DNA of 64,000 bases from Asterias amurensis (GCF_032118995.1 NC_092657.1:9239391-9303390), one strand, 5' to 3'; counted from the first letter of the stretch, positions 13,501 to 22,279 are shown. The notes: generated by a model not told the origin, from the letters alone. Made by a program: numbers and translations.

Positions 13501-16500
13501 GACAAACGATTTCATTTCTTTTTGAAAGATGTGATAATGTCATGTGCAGCACCAATAGGTAAAGTGAAAGACTATTTCTACAGAGTAGAATTCCAGCAAA
13601 GAGGCTCACCACATACTCATTGTCTATTTTGGATTGAAGATGCACCTAAGTTGAGTACATCCGGTGATGATGAAGTGGCAGAGTTTGTTGATAAGTATGT
13701 AAGTTGTGCATTGCCACCAAAGCAAGAAGATGAAGAGTTGAATGAAATTGTAAGTAGTGTACAGCAACATAGTAAGCGACACTCAAAATCATGTAGAAAG
13801 AAGGGTACCCAGTGTCGATTTAATTTTCCAAGGCCACCATCAATGACATTTGTTGCTAATCCAGTACCATTAGATATTGATGATCAAGACGATAAGTTAG
13901 ATAATACACTGACTGAAGATGATGCAAAGGAATTGTTGAAATCTGTATGGACTGCTGTTAATGATGAGGTAAATCAACACATGACAACTGATGAACTGTT
14001 CACAAAGATTGGAATTACACAGGATGATTTTGAGGAAGCAAATGATGTGCTTACTAAAAAAGTAAACATTGTGTTAAAAAGAGATCCCCAAGATGCATGG
14101 GTTAATCACTACAATCCTGATTTATTAAGATGTTGGAATGCAAACATGGACATTCAATATGTTACTGATGTATATGCATGTGTATGCTACTTAGTGGGCT
14201 ACATGTCTAAGGCAGAACGTGAGATGGTACAATTATTGAAGCATGCACAGAATGAAGCTGAACAGGGCAATCCAGATGCTAAGCAGAGTATGAAACAAAT
14301 TGGAAGTGTTTATTTGCAGAACCGAGAAGTGTCAGCTCAAGAAGCAGTCTATCGTTGCTGTACATTAAGACTTCAAGAGTGTTCTAGAAAGGTTGAGTTC
14401 ATACCTTTAGGAGAGAATCCTGTGCGAATGAGTTTGCCTTTGAGTGTAATTCAGAACAAATCACGTGATGATACATGTAGTGATGACAATGAAGATAGTG
14501 TGTGGATGATTAGTAAGAATGATCGTTACAAAGCAAGACCAGACACAAATACATTTGAGTCAATGTGTCTAGCATCATTTTGTTCAGAGTACAGAGTAAT
14601 ATATGGACAGGCTGATTGTAATGTGCCCACTGGAAACAGAAAGTCACCTGTCTATGCATTGAAGAATGATTTAGGATGTGTACAGAAACGCTCCAGAACT
14701 GATCCTGCTGTTGTAAGGTATCCCAGATTTTCAGTCACCAAATGTGCAGAGAAATACTATCAAAGTATTTTACAACTATTTCTTCCATACCGTATTGATG
14801 TGCAATTGAAACCATCACAATTCGAAACCTATCAGGAATTCTTTGAGAAAGGATTTGTTACTATACTTGGACGTTTACAATCTGTGAAATGTGTAGTGGA
14901 AGGCAATCGTTCAAGTTTTGAAGTAGATATTGAGTCACTGGAGGCAGCGGAATTACATCTTGGGAATTTTGGTGCACAGGAAGATGCATGGGCATTAATT
15001 AGTCCAGAAACTGAACAGGAACGAGATGAATGTAACGAGCAACAGCAACCTGTCATAGATGAAAGTGAAGATGAATTTAACATCCCAGACTTAAAACCTG
15101 ATAAGAAAGAGGAAAGGGTATGTGATATTAAAGTTCATTCATCAAGAACTTTAAAGTTAAATGCATTCAAAATGTTGAGATTATTAAATTGTAAACAGAA
15201 ACAGGTATTCTATAAAATAAGACAGTGGTGCGTGGACAAGGCTAATGGTAAAAGCCCAGATGCATTTCAAGTATTTCTCACTGGTGGTGCAGGAACTGGA
15301 AAGTCTTTGTTAGTGAAGTGTATAAAATATGAAGCAACACGAATACTTGGATCAATGATGAAAAACCCTGATGATGTACCTGTATTAATAACAGCTCCAA
15401 CAGGTGTGGCTGCATTTAATGTCAATGGTGCTACTGTTCACAGTGGATTATCAATTCCAACAGAAATGAGATTACCTTATCAACCACTTGGTGAAGAAAA
15501 GATAAGTACACTACGTAATAAACTTGGTCAGCTGCAGATATTGATTATAGATGAGGTTTCAATGGTTAGTCAGAAATTACTGTGTTATATCCATGGACGT
15601 TTGCGTCAGATCAAGCAATGCCGGAATCAAAGTCCTTTTGGAAATGTCAGCATTTTAGCTGTTGGAGACTTCTATCAGTTACCTCCAGTGAAAGCAAAAT
15701 CTCTGTACCATAGTAATGTAACTTGTGATCTGTGGAGTGACAATTTTAAGATTGTTGAACTGAATGAAATAATGAGACAGAAGGAAGATGTCAACTTTGC
15801 AGAGACACTGAATAGATTAAGAGTCAGAAAGAAACATGAAGCCTTGCAGAAGGATGATATAAAAATGTTGAAAGGACGTCAGACAGGTGAAGAATGGAAT
15901 GAGGCTCTTCATGTATACCCATGTAACAAACAAGTGGATAAACAAAATCTAAAGATCTTGCATTCAAAGTGTTCTGATTGTGTGTTAATTGAAGCAAAGG
16001 ATTATGAGACAGACACAAGAAATGCTAAGATAAGACGAGGAAAACCGCTGAAGAACTCATCTGGAAGCCTACCACAGTCATTGTTACTTGGAGTTGGTGC
16101 TACAGTCATGCTGACTAAAAATATTGATGTATCTGATGGCCTTGTTAATGGAGTGTTTGGAACTGTATCACAGATAATAATGTCACAGGATAAACCTGAT
16201 GAAGCCAAGTGTATTAAAGTGAAGTTTGATAATGCCAAAGTAGGAATGAAACTGAGAAGAAAATCTGCTTCATCTTCAAATGATGAAGAATGTGTATCTA
16301 TTGAGATTCAGGAGGAAGGAATTGGTAAAAAATGTGTACGACATCAGTTTCCACTCAAGTTATCTTTTGCATGCACAGCACACAAAGTACAGGGAATGAC
16401 AACAGACAGAGCTATTGTTTCTCTTGATAAAACATTTGCTTCAGGACAAGCTTATGTGAGTCTGAGTCGTGTTACATCACTGGAAGGTTTGGTAATTGAA

Positions 16501-17271
16501 GGTTTTGATGAGAAATATATATATTGTAACGATGCGGTTGCTGAAGCATTGAATAGTTTGCCAAGGTTCATTGATGAAGAATGTATAGGCAATAAACCTG
16601 ACAGTATGACCATTATGATGCATAACATCCAGGGATTACAAGCTCATTATATGGATTTAAAATGTAACAATGATATGATGAAAGCAGATGTTATATGTCT
16701 AACAGAAACATGGACTGAAGATCAATTACAGTATGACATGCAATTAAATGACTTCAAAAGCTACCATCAACCAAGATGTCTTTCTTATGATAATTCCAGT
16801 GAGCTGACTCAATTTTTACATCAACAGTGTCATGGAGGGGTAGCTGTGTACAATAAAACAAATCAAGCAACAAGTAGAATTATGTTGCCTGTCCAAAACA
16901 TTGAATATATTGCTTTTCAGATCATTTGTAATGTATCGTTAGTAGTTGTTGTTATCTATCGACCAGTATCATACGTGCTCAGGGAATTTATATCTAATAT
17001 GAAAATCCTTCTAAATGAACTCCACAAGGTATCCAACAGGTGTATAATAATGGGAGACTTTAATGAAAATATTCTGAGTGTCAAGAGTAATTGTAAATCA
17101 AGCATTGTGAATATGATGAGTGAGCATGGTTATAGGCAGTGTGTTGAAGATGCTACAACTGAGAAGGGAACATTGATTGATCATGTTTATGTGAGAGATT
17201 TAGAATCTGTTGAATCTGAAGTAATTCCTACATATTATAGCTACCATGAGGCTGTTAAATTTCAATTTTGA
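7564..17271 (+). CDS. Helitron/Helentron-type Rep-helicase polyprotein (3235 aa)
   Basis: One uninterrupted ORF encodes the replication protein of a rolling-circle transposon. In order it has: PDLRLAPP repeats (residues about 71-127), a Lys/Glu-rich region, a PHD finger (405-454), a C76-like cysteine-protease domain (about 680-870), an OTU domain (about 1025-1155), an 18-residue Lys/Tyr repeat array (about 1263-1492), a Cys-rich DUF6570-like region (about 1518-1712), the Helitron Rep domain with HUH (H2017, H2019) and two tyrosines (Y2209, Y2213), a Pif1-type helicase (Walker A 2574-2581, DE at 2663-2664), and an EEP endonuclease (3015-3235). The HUH and tyrosine residues nick and join single-stranded DNA, and the helicase unwinds. 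A C-terminal EEP domain is typical of Helentrons. The ATG follows directly on a pyrimidine tract and CAG, so an untranslated upstream exon is possible. All core catalytic residues are present, so the copy may be recent. Element termini were not located. Confidence 0.93.
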   Translation: MANYCVKAQDGCMCHLFVDVMSHFTPCSICTFHPSRCMSFHVSHPAYDISSPFHAALGFCASPQCSKADRIKDVPDLRLAPPRGSMSNRKGVPDLRLAPPQGREVYPKDAPDLRLKPPQGSTLAIRTKGALYSELSSQYKPEIKSEYKAEMKSETTAERQYDGDAEGKLEIEDGDTQEARYEGNCESNKRDHKEGNVKDNGEGSKRRDMEDVDKESCDKDAGLVNNVSSGCHEHARKVSKLRSLRVNIMNRRRVMNWKAVGVLKARKQTCCSRSQVLECVIEYCHEKKISKPNTKKMRRNERKKIFQRHKNGKVVEIRMSKEKRQKCEKAQKNIESHTRRSLSYVVNNMQAKTVLQRKKHHRHTSCKKSASEPGKQNRRGRIFCKNQNIGDTVRCTQKNKGSSQCWVCDQKTGPEKRAVECGGCNAVYHVNCMGFSKVRLCFVNKPVSWMCCKCGKCNYTVSLFYDFAIPTDESIFEILSNLEEGESLAEDLKVNATEGEAQIDVRMIHDVGVEEVTSTYACLAVATKQSLVQQTGGYNLRNKKNKDKHDGNDIKESQGRRDKNNGKVAFDTKCNLGCTLPSRNAQVFVNKTDGDENKTAKRRIEENVENVSEGTVTKKRCMKNKEMKHKNCEFKRSLARNVDDNVVVADNRSVKYQSKEMLEVKTITQLRQLDETIFAQGSFHQGDQRFGVHRGKQCVANSLVSIMYCMKKEVKDWKCGDIDNILRTGNELYGFLQESSMMNNDYLLINELPTELDVFDTHYSMEYHESVSGTFDENAHNLNEFNMLPLRATLQQHLQEYHACFISFNGNTFAVIAQDGTFYVFDSHSRSTQGCMVQDGTSIVMKARTWQGVYRYCTKLAQSINLSNHEQYELTGITLCINGEAITGTSTDGANESEPQGMPETVDLCFDVNDFGLPTCSVPAKYNMKRKTKNTIDQGAYNEELGKCDVGMRSSKFVIIEEGYDGTFDDSSEVEIVQVSGPGVMKFIPLNEETKKAICRTFGLESSHLMCSVISAECQAMGKPSIIGDITGDGNCFFRAVSYAISGTEDNHTQIRFGCVSHLMQNGDKFEGFLRRGFCNVAEYVMRQRMFDSGTWATEIEIMAMAHMLCIDIYTYDESSKWYRFSAENVERSAVVSEMGIYLNHKHRVHYDVVVSVEELSLEACRVDEEQEACFTKSDVCAEHSAEGDIKQSKQCRKQMKSNDNGKPTGRKQPLKKCPPKKRKRVNAVKNRKMQKENMRRKRNESRSLMLDDMNKSEKSKKKKREKYKNDAEYRESKKAKSSENQKRKYWNDEIYKEQVIASKKHTNKVKYWASEEKRVSQIDKSKEKYKTNVKFQEELKNASRIKYKENDQFRSNVKNRSKVKYEENDDFRFDVKTRSKMKYMENDEFRCGVKKASKVKYHNNETFRKNVINVDKLKYQNNPAYKSAMIRRNAQKYHSDIYYRNTVLKASASKYHNNEQFRKTVIGLTKKKYQDDANFRQNLKRKNSTRAVMKKGKKHNINNVISDFKKEISNGPEYVCAVCMRLLFRKQVVKCIQSKYRNTDSINENYLHKCDGNCRLLCTVSESSRSCLWICYTCDRKLLRGKIPAEAFCNNLQLVEIPEELAILNKLEENLIALNIPFVKLIALPKGGQHGVHGPVVCVPSNVSETVKTLPRPQNEDQMIRVKLKRKLAYKGYFQYQFVNKEHVETALHYLKQNNKWYHDIEIDTDWNNSLCEQEDVEEDNEIIKKVENSNDIEKDETDEERLRGIPLDTCLQPANIGQEVLDQYFDDVYCVAPCEGNSPIRVLMEESNEAKCFPVLFPSGEPVFSDERAVRLTLSRYFNNRLVNVDNRFAKSTQYIFYAQYLSEIQQVIFSVSIALRKGSGKTNDGSKVTARMLNDKDKLKDMLKSDQGYKFLKPIRGTPPFWSACQKNILAMVRQLGIPTWFCSFSAADMRWPELLNTLLRQQGDPRSIDELDWNDKCLLLRSNPVTVARMFDKRFHFFLKDVIMSCAAPIGKVKDYFYRVEFQQRGSPHTHCLFWIEDAPKLSTSGDDEVAEFVDKYVSCALPPKQEDEELNEIVSSVQQHSKRHSKSCRKKGTQCRFNFPRPPSMTFVANPVPLDIDDQDDKLDNTLTEDDAKELLKSVWTAVNDEVNQHMTTDELFTKIGITQDDFEEANDVLTKKVNIVLKRDPQDAWVNHYNPDLLRCWNANMDIQYVTDVYACVCYLVGYMSKAEREMVQLLKHAQNEAEQGNPDAKQSMKQIGSVYLQNREVSAQEAVYRCCTLRLQECSRKVEFIPLGENPVRMSLPLSVIQNKSRDDTCSDDNEDSVWMISKNDRYKARPDTNTFESMCLASFCSEYRVIYGQADCNVPTGNRKSPVYALKNDLGCVQKRSRTDPAVVRYPRFSVTKCAEKYYQSILQLFLPYRIDVQLKPSQFETYQEFFEKGFVTILGRLQSVKCVVEGNRSSFEVDIESLEAAELHLGNFGAQEDAWALISPETEQERDECNEQQQPVIDESEDEFNIPDLKPDKKEERVCDIKVHSSRTLKLNAFKMLRLLNCKQKQVFYKIRQWCVDKANGKSPDAFQVFLTGGAGTGKSLLVKCIKYEATRILGSMMKNPDDVPVLITAPTGVAAFNVNGATVHSGLSIPTEMRLPYQPLGEEKISTLRNKLGQLQILIIDEVSMVSQKLLCYIHGRLRQIKQCRNQSPFGNVSILAVGDFYQLPPVKAKSLYHSNVTCDLWSDNFKIVELNEIMRQKEDVNFAETLNRLRVRKKHEALQKDDIKMLKGRQTGEEWNEALHVYPCNKQVDKQNLKILHSKCSDCVLIEAKDYETDTRNAKIRRGKPLKNSSGSLPQSLLLGVGATVMLTKNIDVSDGLVNGVFGTVSQIIMSQDKPDEAKCIKVKFDNAKVGMKLRRKSASSSNDEECVSIEIQEEGIGKKCVRHQFPLKLSFACTAHKVQGMTTDRAIVSLDKTFASGQAYVSLSRVTSLEGLVIEGFDEKYIYCNDAVAEALNSLPRFIDEECIGNKPDSMTIMMHNIQGLQAHYMDLKCNNDMMKADVICLTETWTEDQLQYDMQLNDFKSYHQPRCLSYDNSSELTQFLHQQCHGGVAVYNKTNQATSRIMLPVQNIEYIAFQIICNVSLVVVVIYRPVSYVLREFISNMKILLNELHKVSNRCIIMGDFNENILSVKSNCKSSIVNMMSEHGYRQCVEDATTEKGTLIDHVYVRDLESVESEVIPTYYSYHEAVKFQF
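7774..7944 (+). repeat. Three 54-bp in-frame repeats near the Helitron N terminus
   Basis: Three copies of a 54-bp (18-codon) unit encode PDLRLAPPRG, PDLRLAPPQG and PDLRLKPPQG at residues about 73-123. The DNA copies are nearly identical (CCTGACTTGAGGTTG), which implies recent duplication. The function is unknown. The 18-codon period equals that of the unrelated Lys/Tyr array later in the same ORF. Confidence 0.85.
8776..8925 (+). other. PHD-type zinc finger within the Helitron ORF
   Basis: Residues 405-454 carry C405, C408, C421, C424, H429, C432, C451 and C454, the Cys4-His-Cys3 pattern of a PHD finger, with the usual aromatic W449 two residues before the last cysteine pair. PHD fingers commonly bind histone H3 tails. 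Here it could guide integration or bind host chromatin, which is inference. Confidence 0.8.
9601..10200 (+). other. C76-like (herpes tegument-type) cysteine-protease domain within the Helitron ORF
   Basis: Residues about 680-870 read QGSFHQGDQRF, then GKQCVANSL with Cys698, then FDSHSRS with Asp826 and His828. A Cys near the start after a Gly/Gln-rich lead, and an Asp-x-His pair about 130 residues later, is the arrangement of the deubiquitinating protease of peptidase family C76 (large tegument protein N-terminal domain). It is separate from the downstream OTU domain. Homology is inferred from motif spacing only. It could instead belong to a related papain-like clan. Confidence 0.55.
10636..11028 (+). 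other. OTU-type cysteine protease domain within the Helitron ORF
   Basis: Residues 1032-1040 (GDGNCFFRA) hold the OTU catalytic signature with Asp1033 and Cys1036. The C-terminal HRVHYDVVV supplies His1150. The spacing of about 115 residues fits OTU deubiquitinases. OTU domains are known accessories of Helentrons and other transposons. All catalytic residues are intact. Confidence 0.85.
11350..12039 (+). repeat. Lys/Tyr-rich 18-residue repeat array in the Helitron ORF
   Basis: About a dozen diverged 54-bp units encode a pattern KY-x2-N-x2-FR-x2-V-x4-SK, for example KYEENDDFRFDVKTRSKM and KYHNNETFRKNVINVDKL, from about residue 1263 to 1492. It is strongly basic and probably helical. It lies between the OTU domain and the Cys-rich region. 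Such arrays recur in invertebrate Helitrons. Nucleic-acid binding is inferred. Confidence 0.75.
12115..12700 (+). other. Cys-rich, DUF6570-like region of the Helitron ORF
   Basis: Residues about 1518-1712 start with VCAVCMRLLF, followed by KCDGNC, LLC and CYTCDRKLLRGKIP, then LEENLIALNIPFVKL and HGPVVCVPSN. This Cys-pair layout followed by an ELxxLxxxExxLI..PF segment matches the DUF6570 region usually placed before the Helitron Rep domain. A probable zinc-binding structural domain. Confidence 0.65.
12960..14230 (+). other. Helitron HUH Rep nuclease domain
   Basis: This contains the Helitron_like_N region. The metal-binding HUH motif is in RGSPHTHCLFW (His2017, His2019). The nucleophile motif is CYLVGYMSK, with Tyr2209 and Tyr2213 four residues apart as in two-tyrosine Helitron Reps, and Lys2216. 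All key residues are present. Confidence 0.9.
15150..16550 (+). other. Pif1-type SF1B helicase domain of the Helitron
   Basis: Walker A is GGAGTGKS (2574-2581), Walker B is LIIDEVSM (Asp2663, Glu2664), motif III region is AVGDFYQLPPV, and the C-terminal motifs are CTAHKVQGMT and AYVSLSRVTSLEGL. This is the standard RecD2/Pif1-like helicase fused to Helitron Rep proteins. It appears complete. Confidence 0.92.
16600..17268 (+). other. EEP (AP-endonuclease-like) domain at the Helitron C terminus
   Basis: Residues 3015-3235 hold MMHNIQG (Asn3021), LTETW (Glu3048), MGDFN (Asp3165, Asn3167), LIDHVYV (Asp3206, His3207) and a final SYHEAV (His3228) in place of the usual SDH. EEP domains at this position mark Helentrons and are thought to derive from a non-LTR retrotransposon. 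The terminal Asp-to-Tyr change beside His3228 may lower activity. Confidence 0.85.
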
Positions 17272-17274
17272 AAG

Positions 17275-18090
17275 ACAACAAGCCATCAAAAACATTTGTT
17301 AACATTATTTTAGGGAACAATTTTAAGTATACAATACTGATATTATTAGAGCATAGGAAAACTAAAAGTAAGTGACAAAAAATGAAAAATTAAATTACAC
17401 ACTTCCAAATAAGATGTTTTATTACTGATATAGCCTACTTTAATTAATGCTAATCAAACAAACAGGTGTAAGCCAATAGTGTTTCACAATGGTAAAACAG
17501 TAGGGGGAAATAAAATCAAAAATGAAGGTGATACAGATTGGAAATAAAGATCAGGAAAAAGTAAAACAAGATCATCTTTTTGTAGGAAAACAGAAAATGG
17601 TTGTTAAAGTTCCAGTAATGAGAAATTGGCAGAAGTCAAGATGATGACTGATTTAAGATTGAATTTGTAATGAGTAACTGAGAGAAACATAGCAAGAGCA
17701 ATACTAAAAACATCAATATGAAATGAGCACTAATAATTCAAAAAGTATTTAAGCAACAAAAAAAGATTGTCAGTAAGAATTTAAGCACAAAGAAATTGTC
17801 ACCGAGAATCACAAATAAAGTATTAATTATATTTCAATGGGAAAAGTATGTGAGTGTTACCATTCAAGTATTTGTGAAGTTATCAATGAATTACTATTAG
17901 TACATGAAAAGATCTGGAATAAAATCCTGTAAAATTATTGCCCGTAAAATGAATTGCTTCTGGAAATCGATACTGAAATATCAGTAACATATTAAGATAA
18001 CTACTTTATCATGAAGGTAAATAATTGAAAGTTGTTTTTATTAATTTTTCAAACAGAGACGATGATAGAGTAGCACTCAACATAATGAAC
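17275..18090. other. Helitron 3' flank without a gene
   Basis: AT-rich sequence with no ORF over about 40 codons lies between the Helitron stop and the 66-bp satellite. Candidate AATAAA-like signals occur at about 17508 and 17814. The 3' terminal hairpin and terminal dinucleotide of the transposon were not located here with confidence. Confidence 0.4.
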
Positions 18091-18094
18091 ACAT

Positions 18095-19900
18095 TAGTCA
18101 CGACACCATGCCCCTATTATTGGACAGTCTTCATCAGATACATGTACTCAGTCTACTGTGTGACAGTGGGGTGCCACCATGCCCCTACTGATCTGAAAGT
18201 CTTCATCACATACTCAGTCTACTGTATGACAGTGGGGTGACACCATGCCCCTACTGATCTGAAAGTCTTCATCACATACTCAGTCTACTGTATGACAGTG
18301 GGGTGACACCATGCTCCTACTGATCTGAGAGTCTTCATCAGATACATGTACTCAGTCTACTGTGTGACAGTGGGGTGACAACATGCCCCTACTGATCTAG
18401 GAGTCTTCATCACATACTCAGTCTACTGTGTGACAGTGGGGTGACACCATGCCCCTACTGATCTGAGAGTCTTCATCACAAACTCAGTCTACTGTGTGAC
18501 AGTGGGGTGAAACCATGCCCCTACTCATCTGGGAATCTTCATCACATACTCCGTCTACTGTATGACAGTGGGGTGACACCATGCTCCTACTGATCTGAGA
18601 GTCTTCATCAGATACATGTACTCAGTCTACTGTGTGACAGTGGGGTGACAACATGCCCCTACTGATCTAGGAGTCTTCATCACATACTCAGTCTACTGTG
18701 TGACAGTGGGGTGACACCATGCCCCTACTGATCTGAGAGTCTTCATCACAAACTCAGTCTACTGTGTGACAGTGGGGTGACACCATGCCCCTACTCATCT
18801 GGGAATCTTCATCACATACTCCGTCTACTGTGTGACAGTGGGGTGACACCATGCCCCTACTGATCTAAGAGTCTTCATCAGATACATGTACTCAGTCTAC
18901 TGTGTGACAGTGGGGTGACAACATGCCCCTACTGATCTAGGAGTCTTCATCACATACTCAGTCTACTGTGTGACAGTGTGGCGACACCATACCCCTACTG
19001 ATCTGAGAGTCTTCATCACATACTCCGTCTACTGTGTGTCAGTGGGGCGACACCATGCCCCTACTCATCTGGGAGTCTTCATCACATACTCAGTCTACTG
19101 TGTGACAGTGGGGTGACACCATGCCCCTACTGATCTGAGAGCCTTCATCACATACTCAGTCTACTGTGTGACAGTGGGGTGACACCATGCCCCTACTGAT
19201 CTGAGAGCCTTCATCACATACTCAGTCTACTGTGTGACAGTGGGGTGACACCATGCTCCTACTGATCTGAGAGTCTTCATCACAAACTCGGTCTATTGTG
19301 TGACAGTGGGGTTACACCATGCCCCTACTGATCTGAGAGTCTTCATCACATACTCAGTCTACTGTGTGACAGTGTGGTGACACCATGCCCCTACTGATCT
19401 GGGAGTCTTCATCACATACTCAGTCTACTGTGTGACAGTGGGGTGACACCATGCCCCTACTCATCTGGGAGTCTTCATCACATACTCAGTCTACTGTGTG
19501 ACAGTGTGGTGACACCATGCCCCTACTCATCTGAGAGTCTTCATCACATACTCAGTCTACTGTGTGACAGTGTGGTGACACCATGCCCCTACTCATCTGG
19601 GAGTCTTCATCACATACTCAGTCTACTGTGTGACAGTGGGGTGACACCATGCCCCTACTGATCTGGGAGTCTTCATCACAAACTCAGTCTACTGTGTGAC
19701 AGTGGGGTGACACCATGCTCCTACTGATCTGAGAGTCTTCATCAGTTATTCAGTCTACTGTGTGACAGTGTGGCGACACCATGCCCCTACTCATCTGAGA
19801 GTCTTCATCACATACTCCGTCTACTGTGTGACAGTGGGGTGACACCATGCCCATACTGATCTGAGAGTCTTCATCACATACTCTGTATATTCAACCAGGA
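18095..19900. repeat. 66-bp satellite, about 27 copies
   Basis: The unit contains CTTCATCACATACTCAGTC, then TACTGTGTGACAGTGGGGTG, then ACACCATGCCCCTACTGATC. Successive CTTC starts (18201, 18267, 18333, 18405, 18471) show a 66-bp period. Some units insert six bases (GATACATGTACTCAG instead of CATACTCAG), giving 72 bp. Both lengths are multiples of three, so frames stay open across units, but stops and the absence of any protein-like signal argue against coding. A multi-unit block is itself repeated (compare 18333-18600 with 18600-18870). It starts about 0.8 kb after the Helitron stop, and Helentrons often carry internal tandem repeats, so it may belong to the element. Confidence 0.95.
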
Positions 19901-19909
19901 GTCTTCATC

Positions 19910-21900
19910 ACCCATCCAGTAAACTTAAATGCGAGTACTCTTCATGAAAAAAAATGAATCACAAAATTTAGAATGATATACGATATGTGTGTAGATGCTG
20001 TGATTACAAGGTACAGTAAAAGTATATAATCATTTCAGTGCAAAAAACAAAAAGTGTAAAAAAAGTAGATGTCTGATCAAGTGTTGTTTGTTCACTGTTA
20101 AACATAAATTCTTATTTCATTTAACAAATATTTGTATGTGTTAAGAACTGAGGTGTATCTTTCCACTACCGTGTTCTTGAATTATACTGAGAACAAAAAA
20201 CACAAACACAACACCTCATGTGCAGGCGAGTGCTTGGATTGATTGTACTAATGACAAAGTTCAAAATTAAATTTACACGTGTTTGCAAAATGTGAGATCC
20301 CTTTACAAAATGCAGCAGAGAATACAACACTCTGTAGTTGAAAAAAGACTCTTATGAAATCATTTTCAGCAGCAATAAATTGTATGTAATACTTAGGGAT
20401 TTGCTGATTTTGATATAAACAATTTACAAAAAATTAGCAAAGAGGAAAAATATACCCATGTGCACAATTACATGGGCAAGAGACAATGCTGAAAATTCCA
20501 TGTTTGTTTAATGTACCAATTGCTTACTTGTGATTTGTTTACCTATTTATTATTAGAACTGTATGCCGAGGGTACTGATGAACCTCAGCGCTAGATTGTT
20601 ACAATGATCTACATGGACCATGTCATCTCACAGTTGTACATGTTGTGAATATCATGCTGTTGGTAAGTGTCCTTTGTGATATGTTTTGCAAATAAAGCAT
20701 TTGACTGGATGTTCAAGCTTAAAAATATGGCATGTTACAGCATATAGATTATGTCATCTGTCCACAAGGTCCATTTGATGTTGAAAGGGCTACAACTGTA
20801 ATAAATGTTAACAAATCTTGCACATGTGTAAAATATCATACATGTCTGAAATCAACTTTACTGTCAATCTACAGGATTTGAAAGTGTTAAAGTAATGATC
20901 ATGTTTGAGTGAACTGTTTACATCTTGCATCTATATTTAAGAATATTAAAGGATGTACATTCTTGGTGTTGAGATTCTCAAAAAAGGTAGGCTTTCCTTA
21001 AATTTTGGGCTATGCTACAGACTTGATTATTGTAAAAGTGTCTTCATAGAATACTGTACACTTAATAATTGTTGTGGTGTTCCATCTCTTTCATGTTTAC
21101 AGGAATAGTGTCAACTGCAGTGTGCAACTTTGCCATTTGTGTTCATGAGCAACATATACAATTGACCACCTGATCATCATCCATAGTCACGCAGCGAGTG
21201 ACTATGTGCCCTGTACCTTGTTGTTGCTCATCCCGCTAGACTGTTTTGTTATACGATGCTAGATTTTAGAAATTTTAAAGTGCGATCTTTACAAGTAAGT
21301 TAAAAGATACTGGAAGACAAATGACATGACATGTTTTCAGCACTACTGAAATTAAGAATCAGTAAAATGTCAACGATGCCATTGGTAAGACACATGATAT
21401 CAACATATATCAAGTGTTTTTTCTATACTATATGATTTACCCTTGGACACACCTTTTTAATAGTTAAAAATTGTCATTTAAAAAGTAAGCTGTGAAAGAA
21501 AATGCACAAATCAGTCTTTTGTCAAAGGAATTTGATTTAGAAATACATATACAGTACACTGAATGCATTCATTTAAGAGAAATATAGCATGGTGTTCCTG
21601 TGTATCTTCAATTCAAGACATGTATGTAATCATTTTAACTTAAGCTTCTTTAAATTTCACACTAAGCAATTAAAGGCCAGTAGTAAAAAAAGCCTTATAA
21701 TGTGTATTTCAAATGATGAGTACCAGGCTGAAACTTCACAGAGATAAATCCCTAACTGAGAACCTTTTAGGACGAATAACATGTATTGACAAATCTGTTT
21801 TATAACAGCAATAGGCATATTATTTTATTATTATTTTATTACACTAAATGCATGGGTTTTAGAGCACACGTAGTATAAGTAAAATGTATGTGTATATCTT
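19910..21900. other. Non-coding stretch
   Basis: About 2 kb of AT-rich sequence with no ORF above 60 codons. The only clear structure is a small hairpin at 21183-21207, CATAGTCAC and GTGACTATG around GCAGCGA. I see no other gene or repeat. Confidence 0.5.
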
Positions 21901-21904
21901 TGGA

Positions 21905-22279
21905 TTAAAGGCACTGAACACGTTTGGTGATTGTCAAAGACCAGTATTCTCACTTGGTGTAGTATTCTCACCTGGTGTATCCCAACTTAATGTATAAAAT
22001 AACAAGCCTGTGAAAATTTGGGCTCAATTGGGTATCGAAGTTGCAAAATGATGAAAGAAAAAACACCCTTGTTGTACAAATTTGTGTGCTTTCAGATGCC
22101 TAAAAAAGGCTTCAGGCCTGAAGTCTTTTAATATTTTAGTGAGAAATTACCCCTTTCTCAAAAACTACGTTACTTCACAATGTTTTATACTATCAACAGC
22201 TCTCCGTTGCTCGTTACCAAGTAAGTTTGTATGCTAATATATATTTTGAGTAATTACCAAACGTGTACGATGCCTTTAA
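21905..22279. mobile_element. TTAA-flanked MITE, copy 1 (375 bp)
   Basis: TTAA at 21905-21908 is followed by AGGCACTGAACACGTTTGGT. The right end reads ACCAAACGTGTACGATGCCT followed by TTAA at 22276-22279. The inverted ends and TTAA target duplication fit piggyBac- or Kolobok-derived non-autonomous elements. The interior (TTCAGATGCCTAAAAAAGGC, TCTCAAAAACTACGTTACTT) is shared with the copy at 62609-62949 in the opposite orientation. Confidence 0.85.

Noticed and set aside
7634..16238. Numerous minus-strand frames of 60-250 codons opposite the Helitron ORF
   Set aside because: They are antisense shadows of a coherent, domain-bearing plus-strand protein. The longest (11140-11880) is opposite the Lys-rich repeat.
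18025..19661. Ser/Leu/Cys-rich frames in the 66-bp array
   Set aside because: The 22-codon period explains openness. Frames are short, broken by stops in most units and have no protein-like variation.
18095..19900. CRISPR array
   Set aside because: Repeats are contiguous with no unique spacers, and the context is a eukaryotic transposon-rich region. The same holds for the arrays at 25.6, 33.9, 50.1 and 62.0 kb.
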